Positions 35,400 to 44,566 of a DNA stretch of 64,000 nucleotides are shown piece after piece; the stretch's first letter is position 1; each line of letters starts with the position of its first letter. The notes beneath the pieces were generated by a model. That model saw only the letters and a program-made list of their open reading frames with translations, ran no database searches and was not told the DNA's origin. This DNA comes from Nocardia pseudobrasiliensis NBRC 108224 (GTDB taxonomy: Bacteria > Actinomycetota > Actinomycetes > Mycobacteriales > Mycobacteriaceae): positions 25,719 through 89,718 of the forward strand of contig NZ_BDBS01000052.1 of the NCBI RefSeq assembly GCF_001613105.1, in the 5' to 3' direction. Position numbers and translations under genes: made by a program.

Positions 35400-38300
35400 A
35401 TGAGCACCGTCAGGTTCCAGCGTCGCCAACGCCGGGAGGTTCCGCGCTCACCGGGCGGTGAAGTGACGCTGCAGCCGCCGCCGGAAATTCCCCGGGCCGT
35501 ACCGGGGAGTCTGTTCGGCAAACTCATGCCCGTCGTGATGGTCGTCGGCATGGTCGGCATGATGGCGCTGATGTTCACCCGCGGTGGAGGTATCGCCTCC
35601 AACCCGATGAGCATGATGTTCCCGATGATGATGATCTTCTCGATGGTCGGCATGTTCGCGGGCCAGGGCGGGAAGGGTCAGAAAGCGGCCGAGGCCAACG
35701 AGGATCGCAAGGACTATCTGCGCTATCTCGACCAGGTCCGCAAGGATGTCGACGAGACCGCCGCGCAGCAGCGCGCCGCCGTCGAATGGAGCCACCCCGA
35801 ACCGGGTCTGATCTGGATGCTCGCCGGTACCAGCCGGATGTGGGAGCGCCGCCCCGGCGACAAGGATTTCTGTCACGCCCGCATCGGACTCGGTGGTCAG
35901 CGGCTCGCGACCAGGCTGGTCGCGCCGGAGACCGGTCCGGTCGAGGAGCTCGAGCCGATCGCAGCGGTCTCGCTGCGCCGATTCGTGCGCACCCATTCCA
36001 CCGTGCCGAATCTGCCGACAGCCATCGCGGTGAAGGGTTTCGCGACCATCCAGCTCAACGGCGACCGCGTCCAGGCGCGCGATATGACGCGCGCGATGCT
36101 GTTGCAGCTGTGCATGTTCCAGGCCCCGGACCAGGTGCTGGTCGCGGTGGTGTGCGGTGCGGAGACCTCCCGCGAATGGGAATGGACCAAATGGCTGCCG
36201 CACAATCAGCATCCCGAGGCGCAGGACGGCGTCGGCACCCAGCGCATGGTGTTCGGCTCGATCCGCGCACTGATCGACGGGCTGAATCCGCTGCTGCACA
36301 ACCGGGTTCGCTATTCCCGTAATCAGCCCGCCAATCAGAATCTGGTGCACATCATCATCGTCGTCGACGGTGGTCTGCTCGAGGCCGAAGAGGATCATCT
36401 GCGGGAGTCGGGCTACGAGGGCGTCACCATTATCGACCTGTGCAATTACGCTCCGCGCCTGGCGGTTTCGCGCGGTATCCAGATGGTGGTGGAGAACGGT
36501 GAATGCGTCGGCCGCGGCGCGACCGGGAATATGGAGCGTTTCGCGCTGATCGACCGGATCAGCGAGCGGCAGGCCGAGCAGGTGGCGCGGCGACTCGCGC
36601 CGTTCCGGGTGGCCGCGCAGCGCGGCGGTGAGACCGTGGCCGAGGAGGCCGAGGTCATCTCGTCGTGGGCGCAGTTGATGTCGCTGGGCGATATCGGCGT
36701 CTTCAATCCGGAGAACGGCTGGAAGCCGCGCTACGGCCGCGATCGTCTGCGGGTGGCGTTCGGCGTCGGCGCCGACGGGTTGCCGGTCTCGCTGGATATC
36801 AAGGAGGCCGCCGAGAACGGTATGGGCCCGCACGGCCTGTGTATCGGCGCCACCGGTTCCGGTAAGTCGGAATTCCTTCGCACCTTGGTGCTTTCGCTGC
36901 TGGCGACGCATTCGCCGGATCAGCTGAACCTGGTGCTCGTCGACTTCAAGGGTGGCGCGACCTTCCTCGGTCTGGAGGGTGTGCCGCATGTCGCCGCGGT
37001 CATCACCAACCTCGAGGAGGAGGCCGATCTCGTCGACCGTATGGGCGACGCCCTGCGCGGTGAGATGAACCGCCGCCAGGAGGTGCTGCGCCAGTCCGGC
37101 AACTTCAAGAACGTCTCCGAATACGAGGAGGCCCGCGCCTCCGGCGCCGATCTCGATCCGCTGCCCGCGCTGTTCGTGGTGCTCGACGAGTTCTCCGAAC
37201 TGCTGCAGAACCATCCCGACTTCGCCGATCTGTTCGTGCAGATCGGCCGCCTCGGCCGATCGCTGCACGTACATCTGCTGCTGGCCTCGCAGCGGTTGGA
37301 GGAGGGCAGGCTCAAGGGCCTGGAGTCGCATCTGTCCTATCGGATCGGCCTGAAGACCTTCTCCGCCAACGAGTCCCGCCAGGTGCTCGGTGTGCCCGAT
37401 GCGTACAACCTGCCGAACAGTCCCGGTGGCGGTTATCTGAAGACCGACGCGGGCGAGATCGTCCGATTCCAAGCCTCGTATGTGTCCGGTCCGTACGTCG
37501 GCGGCGGTTCGCAGCGCGAGGTGACCCAGGCCGGGATCGTCGGCGGCGAAATCGATATCAACGCCCGGGAATTCAGCGCGAATCAGGTCCGCTTCCGTAA
37601 CAGCGACCGGATTCCGATGCAGCAGCAGGTGACGGTCACCGAGACCGCCGAGGAGGGCGAGAAGGTCTCGAACCTGAACATGCTGGTCTCGCGGATCCGG
37701 GGCCACGGCCGTCCGGCACATGCGATCTGGCTGCCGCCACTGGATCAGCCCGACACCCTGGATCGGCTCGTGCAGCGTTCGGTTCTCACCGGCGAACAAT
37801 CCCCGGTGGCCACCCTGTCCGCCCCGATCGGCATCGTCGACCTGCCGTTCGAGCAGCGGCGCGACAGCCTCTACGTCGACCTGTCCGGCGCGCGCGGCAA
37901 TGTCGCGGTGGTCGGCGGCCCGCAGTCCGGTAAGTCGACCGCGCTGCGCACGCTGATCATGTCGATGGCGCTGACCCACACCGCCGAGCAGGTGCAGTTC
38001 TACTGCCTCGATTTCGGTGGCGGCACCCTCGGCAGCCTCGAGGGGCTGCCACATGTCGGTTCGGTGGCCGGGCGTCTGGACCGTGACAAGGTGAGCCGGA
38101 CGGTGTCGGAGATCACGACCGTGCTGCGTCAGCGCGAGGTCCGGTTCCGGCAGCTGGGCATCGAGTCGATGATGGAGTTCCGGCGGCTGCGGGCCAGCGA
38201 TCCGTCCAGCAGTCCGGCCGCGGCCGGCGTGCACGAGGATCCCTTCGGCGACGTCTTCCTGGTGATCGACGGGTACAGCAGTATTCGGCAGGATTTCGAC

Positions 38301-39428
38301 GTCCTCGAGCAGACCATCATGAACCTCGCCGTCCAGGGCCTTTCCTATGGCGTGCACGTGGTGGTGACGTTGTCGCGCTGGGCCGATGCCCGGCCCGCCC
38401 TCAAGGATCAGATCGGCACCCGCATCGAGCTGCGCCTGGGCGATCCGATGGACTCCGACCTGGGCCGCAAGAATGCCGCGCTGGTGCCGACCGGCCGGCC
38501 GGGCCGCGGTATGACCCCCGAGTGCAAGCACATGCTGACCGCACTGCCTCGGGTCGACGGCAATTCCGATCCGTCGACGCTGAGCCTGGGCGTGGCCGCC
38601 GCGGTCGAGGCGATCGCGCGCGCGACGCCGGGCCGTCCCGCGCCCGCGGTGCGTATGCTGCCCGAGCGGTTCACCCGCGATCAGCTGCTGCAACATCTCG
38701 GCGGCTGGCCGGCCGGACTCAATCCGCAGGTCCGCAACCTGCAGATCCCGATGGCCCTGAACGAGGCCGAGCTCGCGCCGGTCTTCCTCAATCTGGTCGA
38801 GCATCCGCACTTCCTGGCGTTCGGCGACACCGAGAGCGGTAAGACCAACCTGCTGCGCGGCATCATCCGGGGCATCGTCGAATCGAACACCCCGGAGAAC
38901 GCCAAGCTCATCATCGGCGATTATCGGCGCACGCTGCTCGGTGTCGTCGAGGGCAGACATGTCGCCGGATACGCGCCGTCGTCGCAGATGCTCGAGGCGA
39001 TGATGGCGGAACTGGTGAACATCCTGCGCCAGCGCATGCCCGGTCCGGACGTCACTCAGCAGCAATTGCGCGATCGCTCCTGGTGGTCGGGTCCCGAGAT
39101 CTACGTCATCGTCGACGACTACGACCTGGTCGTCACCTCCCAGGGCAATCCGCTGGCCGTGCTCACCGAATTCCTGGCTCAGGCCAAGGACATCGGTTTC
39201 CATCTGATCATCGCGCGCCGCTCCGGCGGAGCCTCGCGCGCGCTGTACGAACCGCTGATTTCGCGCATGAAGGATGTCAACGCGGCCGGTCTCATCATGA
39301 GCGGCAACCGCGACGAGGGCCCGCTGCTCGGCAATGTCCGCCCGAGCGAAATGCCGCCCGGCCGTGGCGTGATGGTCACGCGCGCCGGGAACAATCTCAT
39401 TCAAGTCGCATGGACACCGGCGCCATGA
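35400..39428 (+). CDS. eccC: ESX FtsK/SpoIIIE-type ATPase EccC (right set)
   Basis: A 1342-residue EccC from ATG 35400, with AAGGGGG upstream. Two Met-rich transmembrane helices (about 40-85) are followed by three ATPase domains with Walker A GATGSGKSE (about 483), GGPQSGKST (about 839) and GDTESGKTN (about 1142). All three P-loops look intact, unlike domain 3 of the left paralogue. The long frame extension before 35400 overlaps eccD and is not coding. It is the first gene before the esxB/esxA pair, so this motor most likely exports them. Confidence 0.95.
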   Translation: MSTVRFQRRQRREVPRSPGGEVTLQPPPEIPRAVPGSLFGKLMPVVMVVGMVGMMALMFTRGGGIASNPMSMMFPMMMIFSMVGMFAGQGGKGQKAAEANEDRKDYLRYLDQVRKDVDETAAQQRAAVEWSHPEPGLIWMLAGTSRMWERRPGDKDFCHARIGLGGQRLATRLVAPETGPVEELEPIAAVSLRRFVRTHSTVPNLPTAIAVKGFATIQLNGDRVQARDMTRAMLLQLCMFQAPDQVLVAVVCGAETSREWEWTKWLPHNQHPEAQDGVGTQRMVFGSIRALIDGLNPLLHNRVRYSRNQPANQNLVHIIIVVDGGLLEAEEDHLRESGYEGVTIIDLCNYAPRLAVSRGIQMVVENGECVGRGATGNMERFALIDRISERQAEQVARRLAPFRVAAQRGGETVAEEAEVISSWAQLMSLGDIGVFNPENGWKPRYGRDRLRVAFGVGADGLPVSLDIKEAAENGMGPHGLCIGATGSGKSEFLRTLVLSLLATHSPDQLNLVLVDFKGGATFLGLEGVPHVAAVITNLEEEADLVDRMGDALRGEMNRRQEVLRQSGNFKNVSEYEEARASGADLDPLPALFVVLDEFSELLQNHPDFADLFVQIGRLGRSLHVHLLLASQRLEEGRLKGLESHLSYRIGLKTFSANESRQVLGVPDAYNLPNSPGGGYLKTDAGEIVRFQASYVSGPYVGGGSQREVTQAGIVGGEIDINAREFSANQVRFRNSDRIPMQQQVTVTETAEEGEKVSNLNMLVSRIRGHGRPAHAIWLPPLDQPDTLDRLVQRSVLTGEQSPVATLSAPIGIVDLPFEQRRDSLYVDLSGARGNVAVVGGPQSGKSTALRTLIMSMALTHTAEQVQFYCLDFGGGTLGSLEGLPHVGSVAGRLDRDKVSRTVSEITTVLRQREVRFRQLGIESMMEFRRLRASDPSSSPAAAGVHEDPFGDVFLVIDGYSSIRQDFDVLEQTIMNLAVQGLSYGVHVVVTLSRWADARPALKDQIGTRIELRLGDPMDSDLGRKNAALVPTGRPGRGMTPECKHMLTALPRVDGNSDPSTLSLGVAAAVEAIARATPGRPAPAVRMLPERFTRDQLLQHLGGWPAGLNPQVRNLQIPMALNEAELAPVFLNLVEHPHFLAFGDTESGKTNLLRGIIRGIVESNTPENAKLIIGDYRRTLLGVVEGRHVAGYAPSSQMLEAMMAELVNILRQRMPGPDVTQQQLRDRSWWSGPEIYVIVDDYDLVVTSQGNPLAVLTEFLAQAKDIGFHLIIARRSGGASRALYEPLISRMKDVNAAGLIMSGNRDEGPLLGNVRPSEMPPGRGVMVTRAGNNLIQVAWTPAP

Positions 39429-39501
39429 CCGCCCTGGCGGTTTCCCGGCGGAGATGGCACGCTCTAGACCAGGTCGAACGTCTGTCAAATGAGAGGGGGA
39501 A

Positions 39502-39657
39502 GTGACAGTACATCCGAACCGCATGCATTCAGTTCATGCGACCCCGTCGTCGCTCGGGGGTTGTGATCCAGGTGCGACGGTGGGAACCGCAGACGCCTTT
39601 GTTGCGTCCAAGGTTTTAGAAGAACTCGACCAAACGCCTCACTGCACGCAGCGGTGA
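39502..39657 (+). CDS. Possible 51-codon leader ORF upstream of the esx pair
   Basis: GTG at 39502 follows GAGGGGGAA closely and is open to TGA at 39657, 22 bp before esxB. The product would start VTVHPNRMHSVHATP and end HCTQR. It uses TTA and TTT codons, rare in the neighbours, so it is either an untranslated leader or a small regulated peptide. The 251-bp spacer otherwise holds ACAGTACA (39505-39512) and a small CCCCG/CGGGG stem. Confidence 0.2.
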   Translation: MTVHPNRMHSVHATPSSLGGCDPGATVGTADAFVASKVLEELDQTPHCTQR

Positions 39658-39679
39658 GCGATCCGAAGGAGCCCACCAG

Positions 39680-40015
39680 ATGCCGTTCCATGCAGAGGCG
39701 GCGGAGCTGCAGAGCTTCGTCAATGAGATGAACGAGAAGCACGAGGCGATCGCGAAGATGATCTCGACATCGTCGTCGCACGCCCATTCGCTGCAGGGCC
39801 CTGCTTTCGAGGGTGCTGCCGGAAAGGCCTTCCAGGCCACGTTCGATCACTTCCTCACCGCGGCCAACAAGATGAACGACGCTCTGCTGCGTAACGCGGA
39901 CAACCTGAAGTCTGCCGGTGCGAAGTACTCGGAGCTCGAGCAGGACAACCTGGGCCAGCTGCAGTCCGTCGCCAACAATGTCGACGGCGCCGCTCCCGTT
40001 CTGAAGATGACCTAA
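39680..40015 (+). CDS. WXG100-family secreted protein, CFP-10/EsxB-like
   Basis: A 111-residue helical-hairpin protein. At the turn the usual W-x-G is Phe43-Glu44-Gly45 (GPAFEGAAGKAF), which keeps the Gly but not the Trp. The export signal Tyr83-x3-Glu87 (YSELE) lies in the C-terminal helix, so this is the signal-bearing partner, like CFP-10. GAAGGAG sits eight bases before the ATG. It is followed after 36 bp by the esxA-like gene; the two should form a heterodimer exported by EccC. Confidence 0.9.
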   Translation: MPFHAEAAELQSFVNEMNEKHEAIAKMISTSSSHAHSLQGPAFEGAAGKAFQATFDHFLTAANKMNDALLRNADNLKSAGAKYSELEQDNLGQLQSVANNVDGAAPVLKMT

Positions 40016-40051
40016 TCGAGTCCGACCAACTAAACTTCCGAAGGAATTCAA

Positions 40052-40357
40052 ATGTCTGATTTCGGTACCATTTCCTACGACTTCGGCGCGATCGCCGACG
40101 CCGGTTCGGGCCTCAAGAGCGAGGCGATGAACATCGTCTCCGCGCTGGAGGACATGGAGAAGAAGTTCCAGACCTTCATCAGCACGCACTGGACCGGCGG
40201 CCAGGGTAACGAGGCCTTCGCCCAGGTGCAGGGCAACTGGCGTCAGCAGTCGGACGAGCTCATGATGACGCTCGCCCAGCTCGGCACCAAGACTGTCAGC
40301 GCCGGTGAGGGCATGCAGGGCGCCGACGTCCTCGCCGCCAAGATGCTGATGGGCTGA
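40052..40357 (+). CDS. WXG100-family secreted protein, ESAT-6/EsxA-like
   Basis: A 101-residue helical hairpin with a canonical W47-T48-G49 (HWTGGQGNEAF). It begins MSDFGTISYDFGAIADAG. There is no Y-x3-D/E in the tail, as expected for the EsxA-like partner that depends on the dimer mate for its signal. A GAAGGA site precedes the ATG. A strong terminator follows 15 bp after the stop, making esxB-esxA the end of the transcript. Confidence 0.93.
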   Translation: MSDFGTISYDFGAIADAGSGLKSEAMNIVSALEDMEKKFQTFISTHWTGGQGNEAFAQVQGNWRQQSDELMMTLAQLGTKTVSAGEGMQGADVLAAKMLMG

Positions 40358-40372
40358 GCCATACCGCAGCAG

Positions 40373-40412
40373 ATCGGCCGCATCCCGTCTCGGGATGCGG
40401 CCGATGGCTTTT
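40373..40412. terminator. Intrinsic terminator between esxA and the kinase gene
   Basis: A perfect 15-bp stem: ATCGGCCGCATCCCG (40373-40387), loop TCT, CGGGATGCGGCCGAT (40391-40405), then GGCTTTTC with a short T run. It is the best classical terminator in the window and separates convergent esxA and the Ser/Thr kinase gene. Confidence 0.9.
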
Positions 40413-40414
40413 CA

Positions 40415-41980
40415 TCACTTGATCTGCGTATGGAGTATCGGAAGTAGTTTGTCGAGCATGGCCTTCTCCGAGTCCGCGGACCAGCTCCGGAAGGCGCTCA
40501 CGGTCGCGGGATCGTCGAGAACGATCGCCTTCGCTCGGGTACTGGTCAGAACGGTCGGCAGTCCCACATAGCCACCGCCACCCGCGCCCGCGTCGCTGCG
40601 CACGACGAGCGTATAACCGGTCGTCAGCTTGCCCGGAAGCTGGTATTTGTCGTCCTTGGATATTTCCTTCGGCGAGGGCTCATTGTTGTTCTGCGCGAAT
40701 GCCGAATTGTAGTTGAATCCCAGGCTCTGTAAGAATTTCGCCTGTTCCGAGGGGTTCAGATAAACCTTGATCTGATTGTCGTAGGAGTCGGCGCCGGTCA
40801 GGTCGATCGCGGTGATCGTCGCGCCGGCGAAGGCCGGATTGTCGTGGCGCGCTTGTTCGATCGGCGACAGGGGAGCCGTCGTCGCGCCCGATGACGCCGC
40901 GTTCGATGTGGAATTCGAGTCACGTCCCTGCACGGCCCAGTAGGCGCCACCGGCAATGAGAACCAGTACGACCGCGGCGGCTCCGAGTACGGCCGCCCGG
41001 CGGTTCTTCTTCGGAGGTGCGGCCGTCAGTGATTCGATATTCGGTCCGGTCGTGTGGACCGAATGCGGTCCGCCCGCCGACGGCGCCGAGGGAACCGCAT
41101 AGCGTGGCCAGGTCGGCTCCGCGCTCGGCGCCGGCGCCCGACCGTGCACCAGCGCCTGGGCCGCCGCGTCGGTGAGTTCACGGCAGGTGTTGTAGCGCTG
41201 GGCCGGATTCTTGGCCAGTGCCCGCTGGAAAACCTGATCAATGGCCGGGGGCAGCGCCCGGTTCACGGCGGTGGCCTGCGGCGGCGGCTGATGCAGATGT
41301 CCCATCATCACCATCGCCGGTTGCGTTGCCGGATAAGGGTTCTGGCCGGTCAGCAGTTTGTAGAACGAGCACGCCAGGCTGTAGATATCGGCACGGTGAT
41401 CGAGGCGCTCACCGGAGAGCTGTTCCGGCGCGGCATAGGCGATGGTGGCGACGAAACTGCCGGTCTGGGTGAGTTCGGTGGCGTCCTCGGAGGATTTGGC
41501 GACGCCGAAGTCGGTGAGCAGGACGCGCTCCTCCTCTTCGCCTTCGGAGAGAAGGAAATTCGCGGGCTTCACGTCGCGGTGCAGCAGACCCTTGCGATGG
41601 GCGTAGTCGAGACCCTTACCGACCTCGGTGATGATCCGCAGCGCCCGCAGTGGCGTCATCGTCGTGCGGTCCCGCTGGGTCACGGCGGAGGCATCGGTGC
41701 CGCGGACGTACTGCATCGCGATCCACAGCTGACCGTTCTCCTCGCCGCGGTTGTACACCGAGACGATATTCGGATGGTCCAGCCCGGCAGCGAGATTCGC
41801 CTCGCGCTCGAAGCGGGCGCGGAACTCACCGTCCTGGCTCAGATGCGGGCTCAGTACCTTCAGCGCGTCCATTCGCGGCAGGCTCGGGTGCTTGGCCAGG
41901 TAGACCGTGCCCATCCCGCCCGCGCCGAGCACGCTCTGGATGAGGTAGCCACCGATGACGGTGCCGGGACTCATCGCCAT
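40415..41980 (-). CDS. Membrane serine/threonine protein kinase with extracytoplasmic sensor
   Basis: A 521-residue Hanks-type kinase: glycine loop GAGGMGTVY (19-27), Lys41 (ALK), HRDVKPAN (134-141), DFG (157-159) and APE. A Pro-rich juxtamembrane linker leads to one transmembrane helix (about 329-350) and a 170-residue external domain without PASTA repeats. The start has AGGAGA upstream. It ends an operon with two upstream lipoproteins (18-bp and 9-bp gaps) and is convergent with esxBA. The neighbours suggest it senses envelope or secretion status; FHA proteins at 51513 and 54517 are possible phospho-readers. Confidence 0.93.
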   Translation of the reverse strand: MAMSPGTVIGGYLIQSVLGAGGMGTVYLAKHPSLPRMDALKVLSPHLSQDGEFRARFEREANLAAGLDHPNIVSVYNRGEENGQLWIAMQYVRGTDASAVTQRDRTTMTPLRALRIITEVGKGLDYAHRKGLLHRDVKPANFLLSEGEEEERVLLTDFGVAKSSEDATELTQTGSFVATIAYAAPEQLSGERLDHRADIYSLACSFYKLLTGQNPYPATQPAMVMMGHLHQPPPQATAVNRALPPAIDQVFQRALAKNPAQRYNTCRELTDAAAQALVHGRAPAPSAEPTWPRYAVPSAPSAGGPHSVHTTGPNIESLTAAPPKKNRRAAVLGAAAVVLVLIAGGAYWAVQGRDSNSTSNAASSGATTAPLSPIEQARHDNPAFAGATITAIDLTGADSYDNQIKVYLNPSEQAKFLQSLGFNYNSAFAQNNNEPSPKEISKDDKYQLPGKLTTGYTLVVRSDAGAGGGGYVGLPTVLTSTRAKAIVLDDPATVSAFRSWSADSEKAMLDKLLPILHTQIK

Positions 41981-41998
41981 TCTGAGGGTCTCCTGTTC

Positions 41999-43210
41999 TC
42001 ACCAGCTGTTCGCGAGCATGGCATATTGGGCGGCCGCGCGTTGCTGCGCATCCGTCAGCTGGGCACTGGTGACCACGCCGATGTATCGCCCGTAGTGCAC
42101 CACGCAGCGGAATCTTTGGTCGCTGGCCGTCGAATCCGTACTGGCGGCCGTCGTCTTCTCGTTGCAGAAGGCGTCCGGGACGTTCGGCGGCGGATCGACC
42201 GGCTGCGTCACCTTGCCGCGCGACTTGTCGGCGAAGGACTTGGCGCCTGCGGAATCGCGAGCGCGCATCAGGAAGGTGGCGCGCTCCATGGTCGAAACGA
42301 GGTCGATACCACTGGCTTCGAAATCGCTTTTCTGGCTTTTCGCACCGGCGTTACTGAAATTGAGGTAGGCGTGACTGCTGACCACCATCGAGATCGGAAT
42401 CTGCGGTCCGTACAGGGTTTTCGGGGTGAAGGTCCGCCGCAGCATGCCGTCCGGATCGTAGGGCAGTCTGAGGATTTCGCGTTTGGAGAGCGGCTTCAGT
42501 GCGTCCAGAAGCGGTAATTGCACATCGTAGACGCGCTCGGCGAGTGCGGTGAGATCGGTGAGTTCGGGGTTGGGAGTGCGCACGAAAATATCGAGCACAT
42601 AGGAGCCGCGTGCTATGCGGGAACCGAGAGTCCTGATGCCGGGGCGCCAATGTGCGAGTGCGGTCGGGTATTTCGCGAGCTGTACGGGCTGGTTCTGATC
42701 CCTGGCGATATTGAAATCCGCCTCTTCCAGACCTTTTGCCGCCGCTTCCGCGGTGGTGCTGTCGGGAAACTGAAGGGCGAGTATGCTGACGTATTTGTCG
42801 CCCTTCTGAACAGTATCGACATCCGGATGGTCGGCGCTCGCACCCTGGAAGCCGTACAGCATTCCGTATTGGTTCATCACCGGCTCGAAGCTGGCCCTGA
42901 CGACACTCGTCGTGAAATCTCCGGGCTTGTCCATGCCGCCCGCGCTGCCGTAATCCAGTTTGGGATCGATGTCGATGCCGTTGGCGACGCTGTCGGCGAG
43001 TCGCATGATTGCGAGCTGCTGCCCGTATTCCATCGTGGGCTGATATTTGAACCGCACATCGTTCGGTTCCATGGAATATTTTCCGGCGTCGAGCTTTCGG
43101 ACATCGAGTTCGCCCGCCGCGGGTGTGCCGGATACGGTTCCACAACCCGTTGCCAGGAATGCGACGACGGCCGCCACTGCGGCGAATGTGATTCTGCGCG
43201 GAGATTTCAT
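41999..43210 (-). CDS. Nocardia-type lipoprotein, DUF7373-like (paralogue 1)
   Basis: A 403-residue protein with a lipobox (LATGC, Cys23) after a basic signal peptide, so it is predicted to be anchored outside the membrane. The family pattern shared with the other two copies is GELDVRKLDAGKY near the N-terminus and, at the end, RCVVHYGRYIGVV then DAQQRAAAQYAMLANS. Two Cys in the C-terminal half (AFCNEK and FRCVV) may form a disulfide. Function unknown. It is the middle gene of the lipoprotein-lipoprotein-kinase operon. Confidence 0.8.
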   Translation of the reverse strand: MKSPRRITFAAVAAVVAFLATGCGTVSGTPAAGELDVRKLDAGKYSMEPNDVRFKYQPTMEYGQQLAIMRLADSVANGIDIDPKLDYGSAGGMDKPGDFTTSVVRASFEPVMNQYGMLYGFQGASADHPDVDTVQKGDKYVSILALQFPDSTTAEAAAKGLEEADFNIARDQNQPVQLAKYPTALAHWRPGIRTLGSRIARGSYVLDIFVRTPNPELTDLTALAERVYDVQLPLLDALKPLSKREILRLPYDPDGMLRRTFTPKTLYGPQIPISMVVSSHAYLNFSNAGAKSQKSDFEASGIDLVSTMERATFLMRARDSAGAKSFADKSRGKVTQPVDPPPNVPDAFCNEKTTAASTDSTASDQRFRCVVHYGRYIGVVTSAQLTDAQQRAAAQYAMLANSW

Positions 43211-43219
43211 GTCGGCGAC

Positions 43220-44482
43220 CTATTTGCTGTTGACGAGGATGGCGTACTGGGCCGAGATTCGCTGCTGCGCATCCACGAGCTGCTGGGATCCCGACTCGGC
43301 GACGAATCGGTCATAGTGCAGGTAGCAGCTGAACCGCATATATGGCTCCGGACCCCGGTATTCGAAACATTTGGCCACCGGCAGACCCTTGGGGGAATCG
43401 GTCGTATGGGTCATCCGCTCCGGTGTGGCGATATGCTCGAACATCTTTCGAGCGGACTCCGCGTCCCGAGTTCTGAACAGCCGGGTGCCGTCGAAGGCCA
43501 CCCGATCGACTCCGTAGTCGGAGTACATCTTCGCGACAGCTTCGATATCTTCCATGAAGGTCAGCGCACCGTGGGCGTCGTAGACGCCGGGAACGTTCTC
43601 GAAGGAATCGCCGTCGGGCCTCTTCACCGCGCGGCCGCGCATATTGTCGATGTCCACCGGTATGGTCATCAATTTGTCCGGCGGGGAAGGTTTGTAGCTT
43701 TCGAGTTTGGTGGCGGTGGTATCGATCGCTTTTTGTACGAGTGTGCTGAGGAACGGGAGATCCGATGCTCCGGTGACGACGTTCTCGCGGTGCGAAGCGA
43801 TGGTGATCAGGACATATCGGCCACTGGGCGTCCAGGACACGAGGGTCTGCTGCGATGGTTGCCAGCGTCCCACCGAATTCGGATGGTTGTCCAGCGGTAC
43901 CGGATCCACCGGCCCGTCGCCGTAGAATTCCGACTGCGACAGGGCGGCCGCGGCGTCGCGGGCGGAGTTCTCATCGGTAAAGAGTAGAACGGTATTCACC
44001 AGGCGGTAGGAAAGATTGTAGATCTTGTCGGACTGTCCCGAGGAAGTGAAACCACTGATGTAGTTCTTGGCCGCCTCCGCGAACGTTTCCTCGTGCAGCC
44101 AATGAAATATCGGGCTCAGGTGAGAGTTCTTCGTGTCGAGAAAGGCATGAGGCTCTTCGACTCCGAATTTCAGACCGGGGTCGATTTCATTGGGTAGCGG
44201 CATCGCATTGCCCAATCGTTCCGCCTCGAGGAAGCGGGCGAGGTCCTGGCTGTTCGGCACACCGAGATCCCGCGGTTTCGTGGCGTATTTACCCACGTCC
44301 AGCTGGCTCAGATCGATCGACGGATCACTCGTGGCCTTGCTGTCGGTATCCGACCCGCAGGCGGCCGAGATGCTCACCGCCGCCGCCAGCAACAGTCGTA
44401 TCGATAGCCCCCGCCCGCGGTGGCGCCTGGTTTCGCTCGCCGGCTGCACGCCCGCCCCCTTCTCGTGTCGGTCTCGCGGCAT
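43220..44482 (-). CDS. Nocardia-type lipoprotein, DUF7373-like (paralogue 2)
   Basis: A 420-residue lipoprotein with lipobox ISAAC. The ATG at 44482 gives a 41-residue leader; a GTG 12 codons in would give a more usual length. The family pattern is QLDVGKYATKPRDL, RFSCYLHYDRFVA and DAQQRISAQYAILVNSK. Its overall similarity to paralogue 1 is modest, so the duplication is old. It is first in the operon with paralogue 1 and the kinase. Function is unknown; a ligand-binding or envelope-monitoring role feeding the kinase is conjecture. Confidence 0.78.
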   Translation of the reverse strand: MPRDRHEKGAGVQPASETRRHRGRGLSIRLLLAAAVSISAACGSDTDSKATSDPSIDLSQLDVGKYATKPRDLGVPNSQDLARFLEAERLGNAMPLPNEIDPGLKFGVEEPHAFLDTKNSHLSPIFHWLHEETFAEAAKNYISGFTSSGQSDKIYNLSYRLVNTVLLFTDENSARDAAAALSQSEFYGDGPVDPVPLDNHPNSVGRWQPSQQTLVSWTPSGRYVLITIASHRENVVTGASDLPFLSTLVQKAIDTTATKLESYKPSPPDKLMTIPVDIDNMRGRAVKRPDGDSFENVPGVYDAHGALTFMEDIEAVAKMYSDYGVDRVAFDGTRLFRTRDAESARKMFEHIATPERMTHTTDSPKGLPVAKCFEYRGPEPYMRFSCYLHYDRFVAESGSQQLVDAQQRISAQYAILVNSK

Positions 44483-44566
44483 ACTACTTCAGGCACTCCC
44501 GGCATTCCGGCACGAGATCATGGGGGCCTGCCGCACCGACCGGCGGAAATGGGCTTTCAGGTGGGC

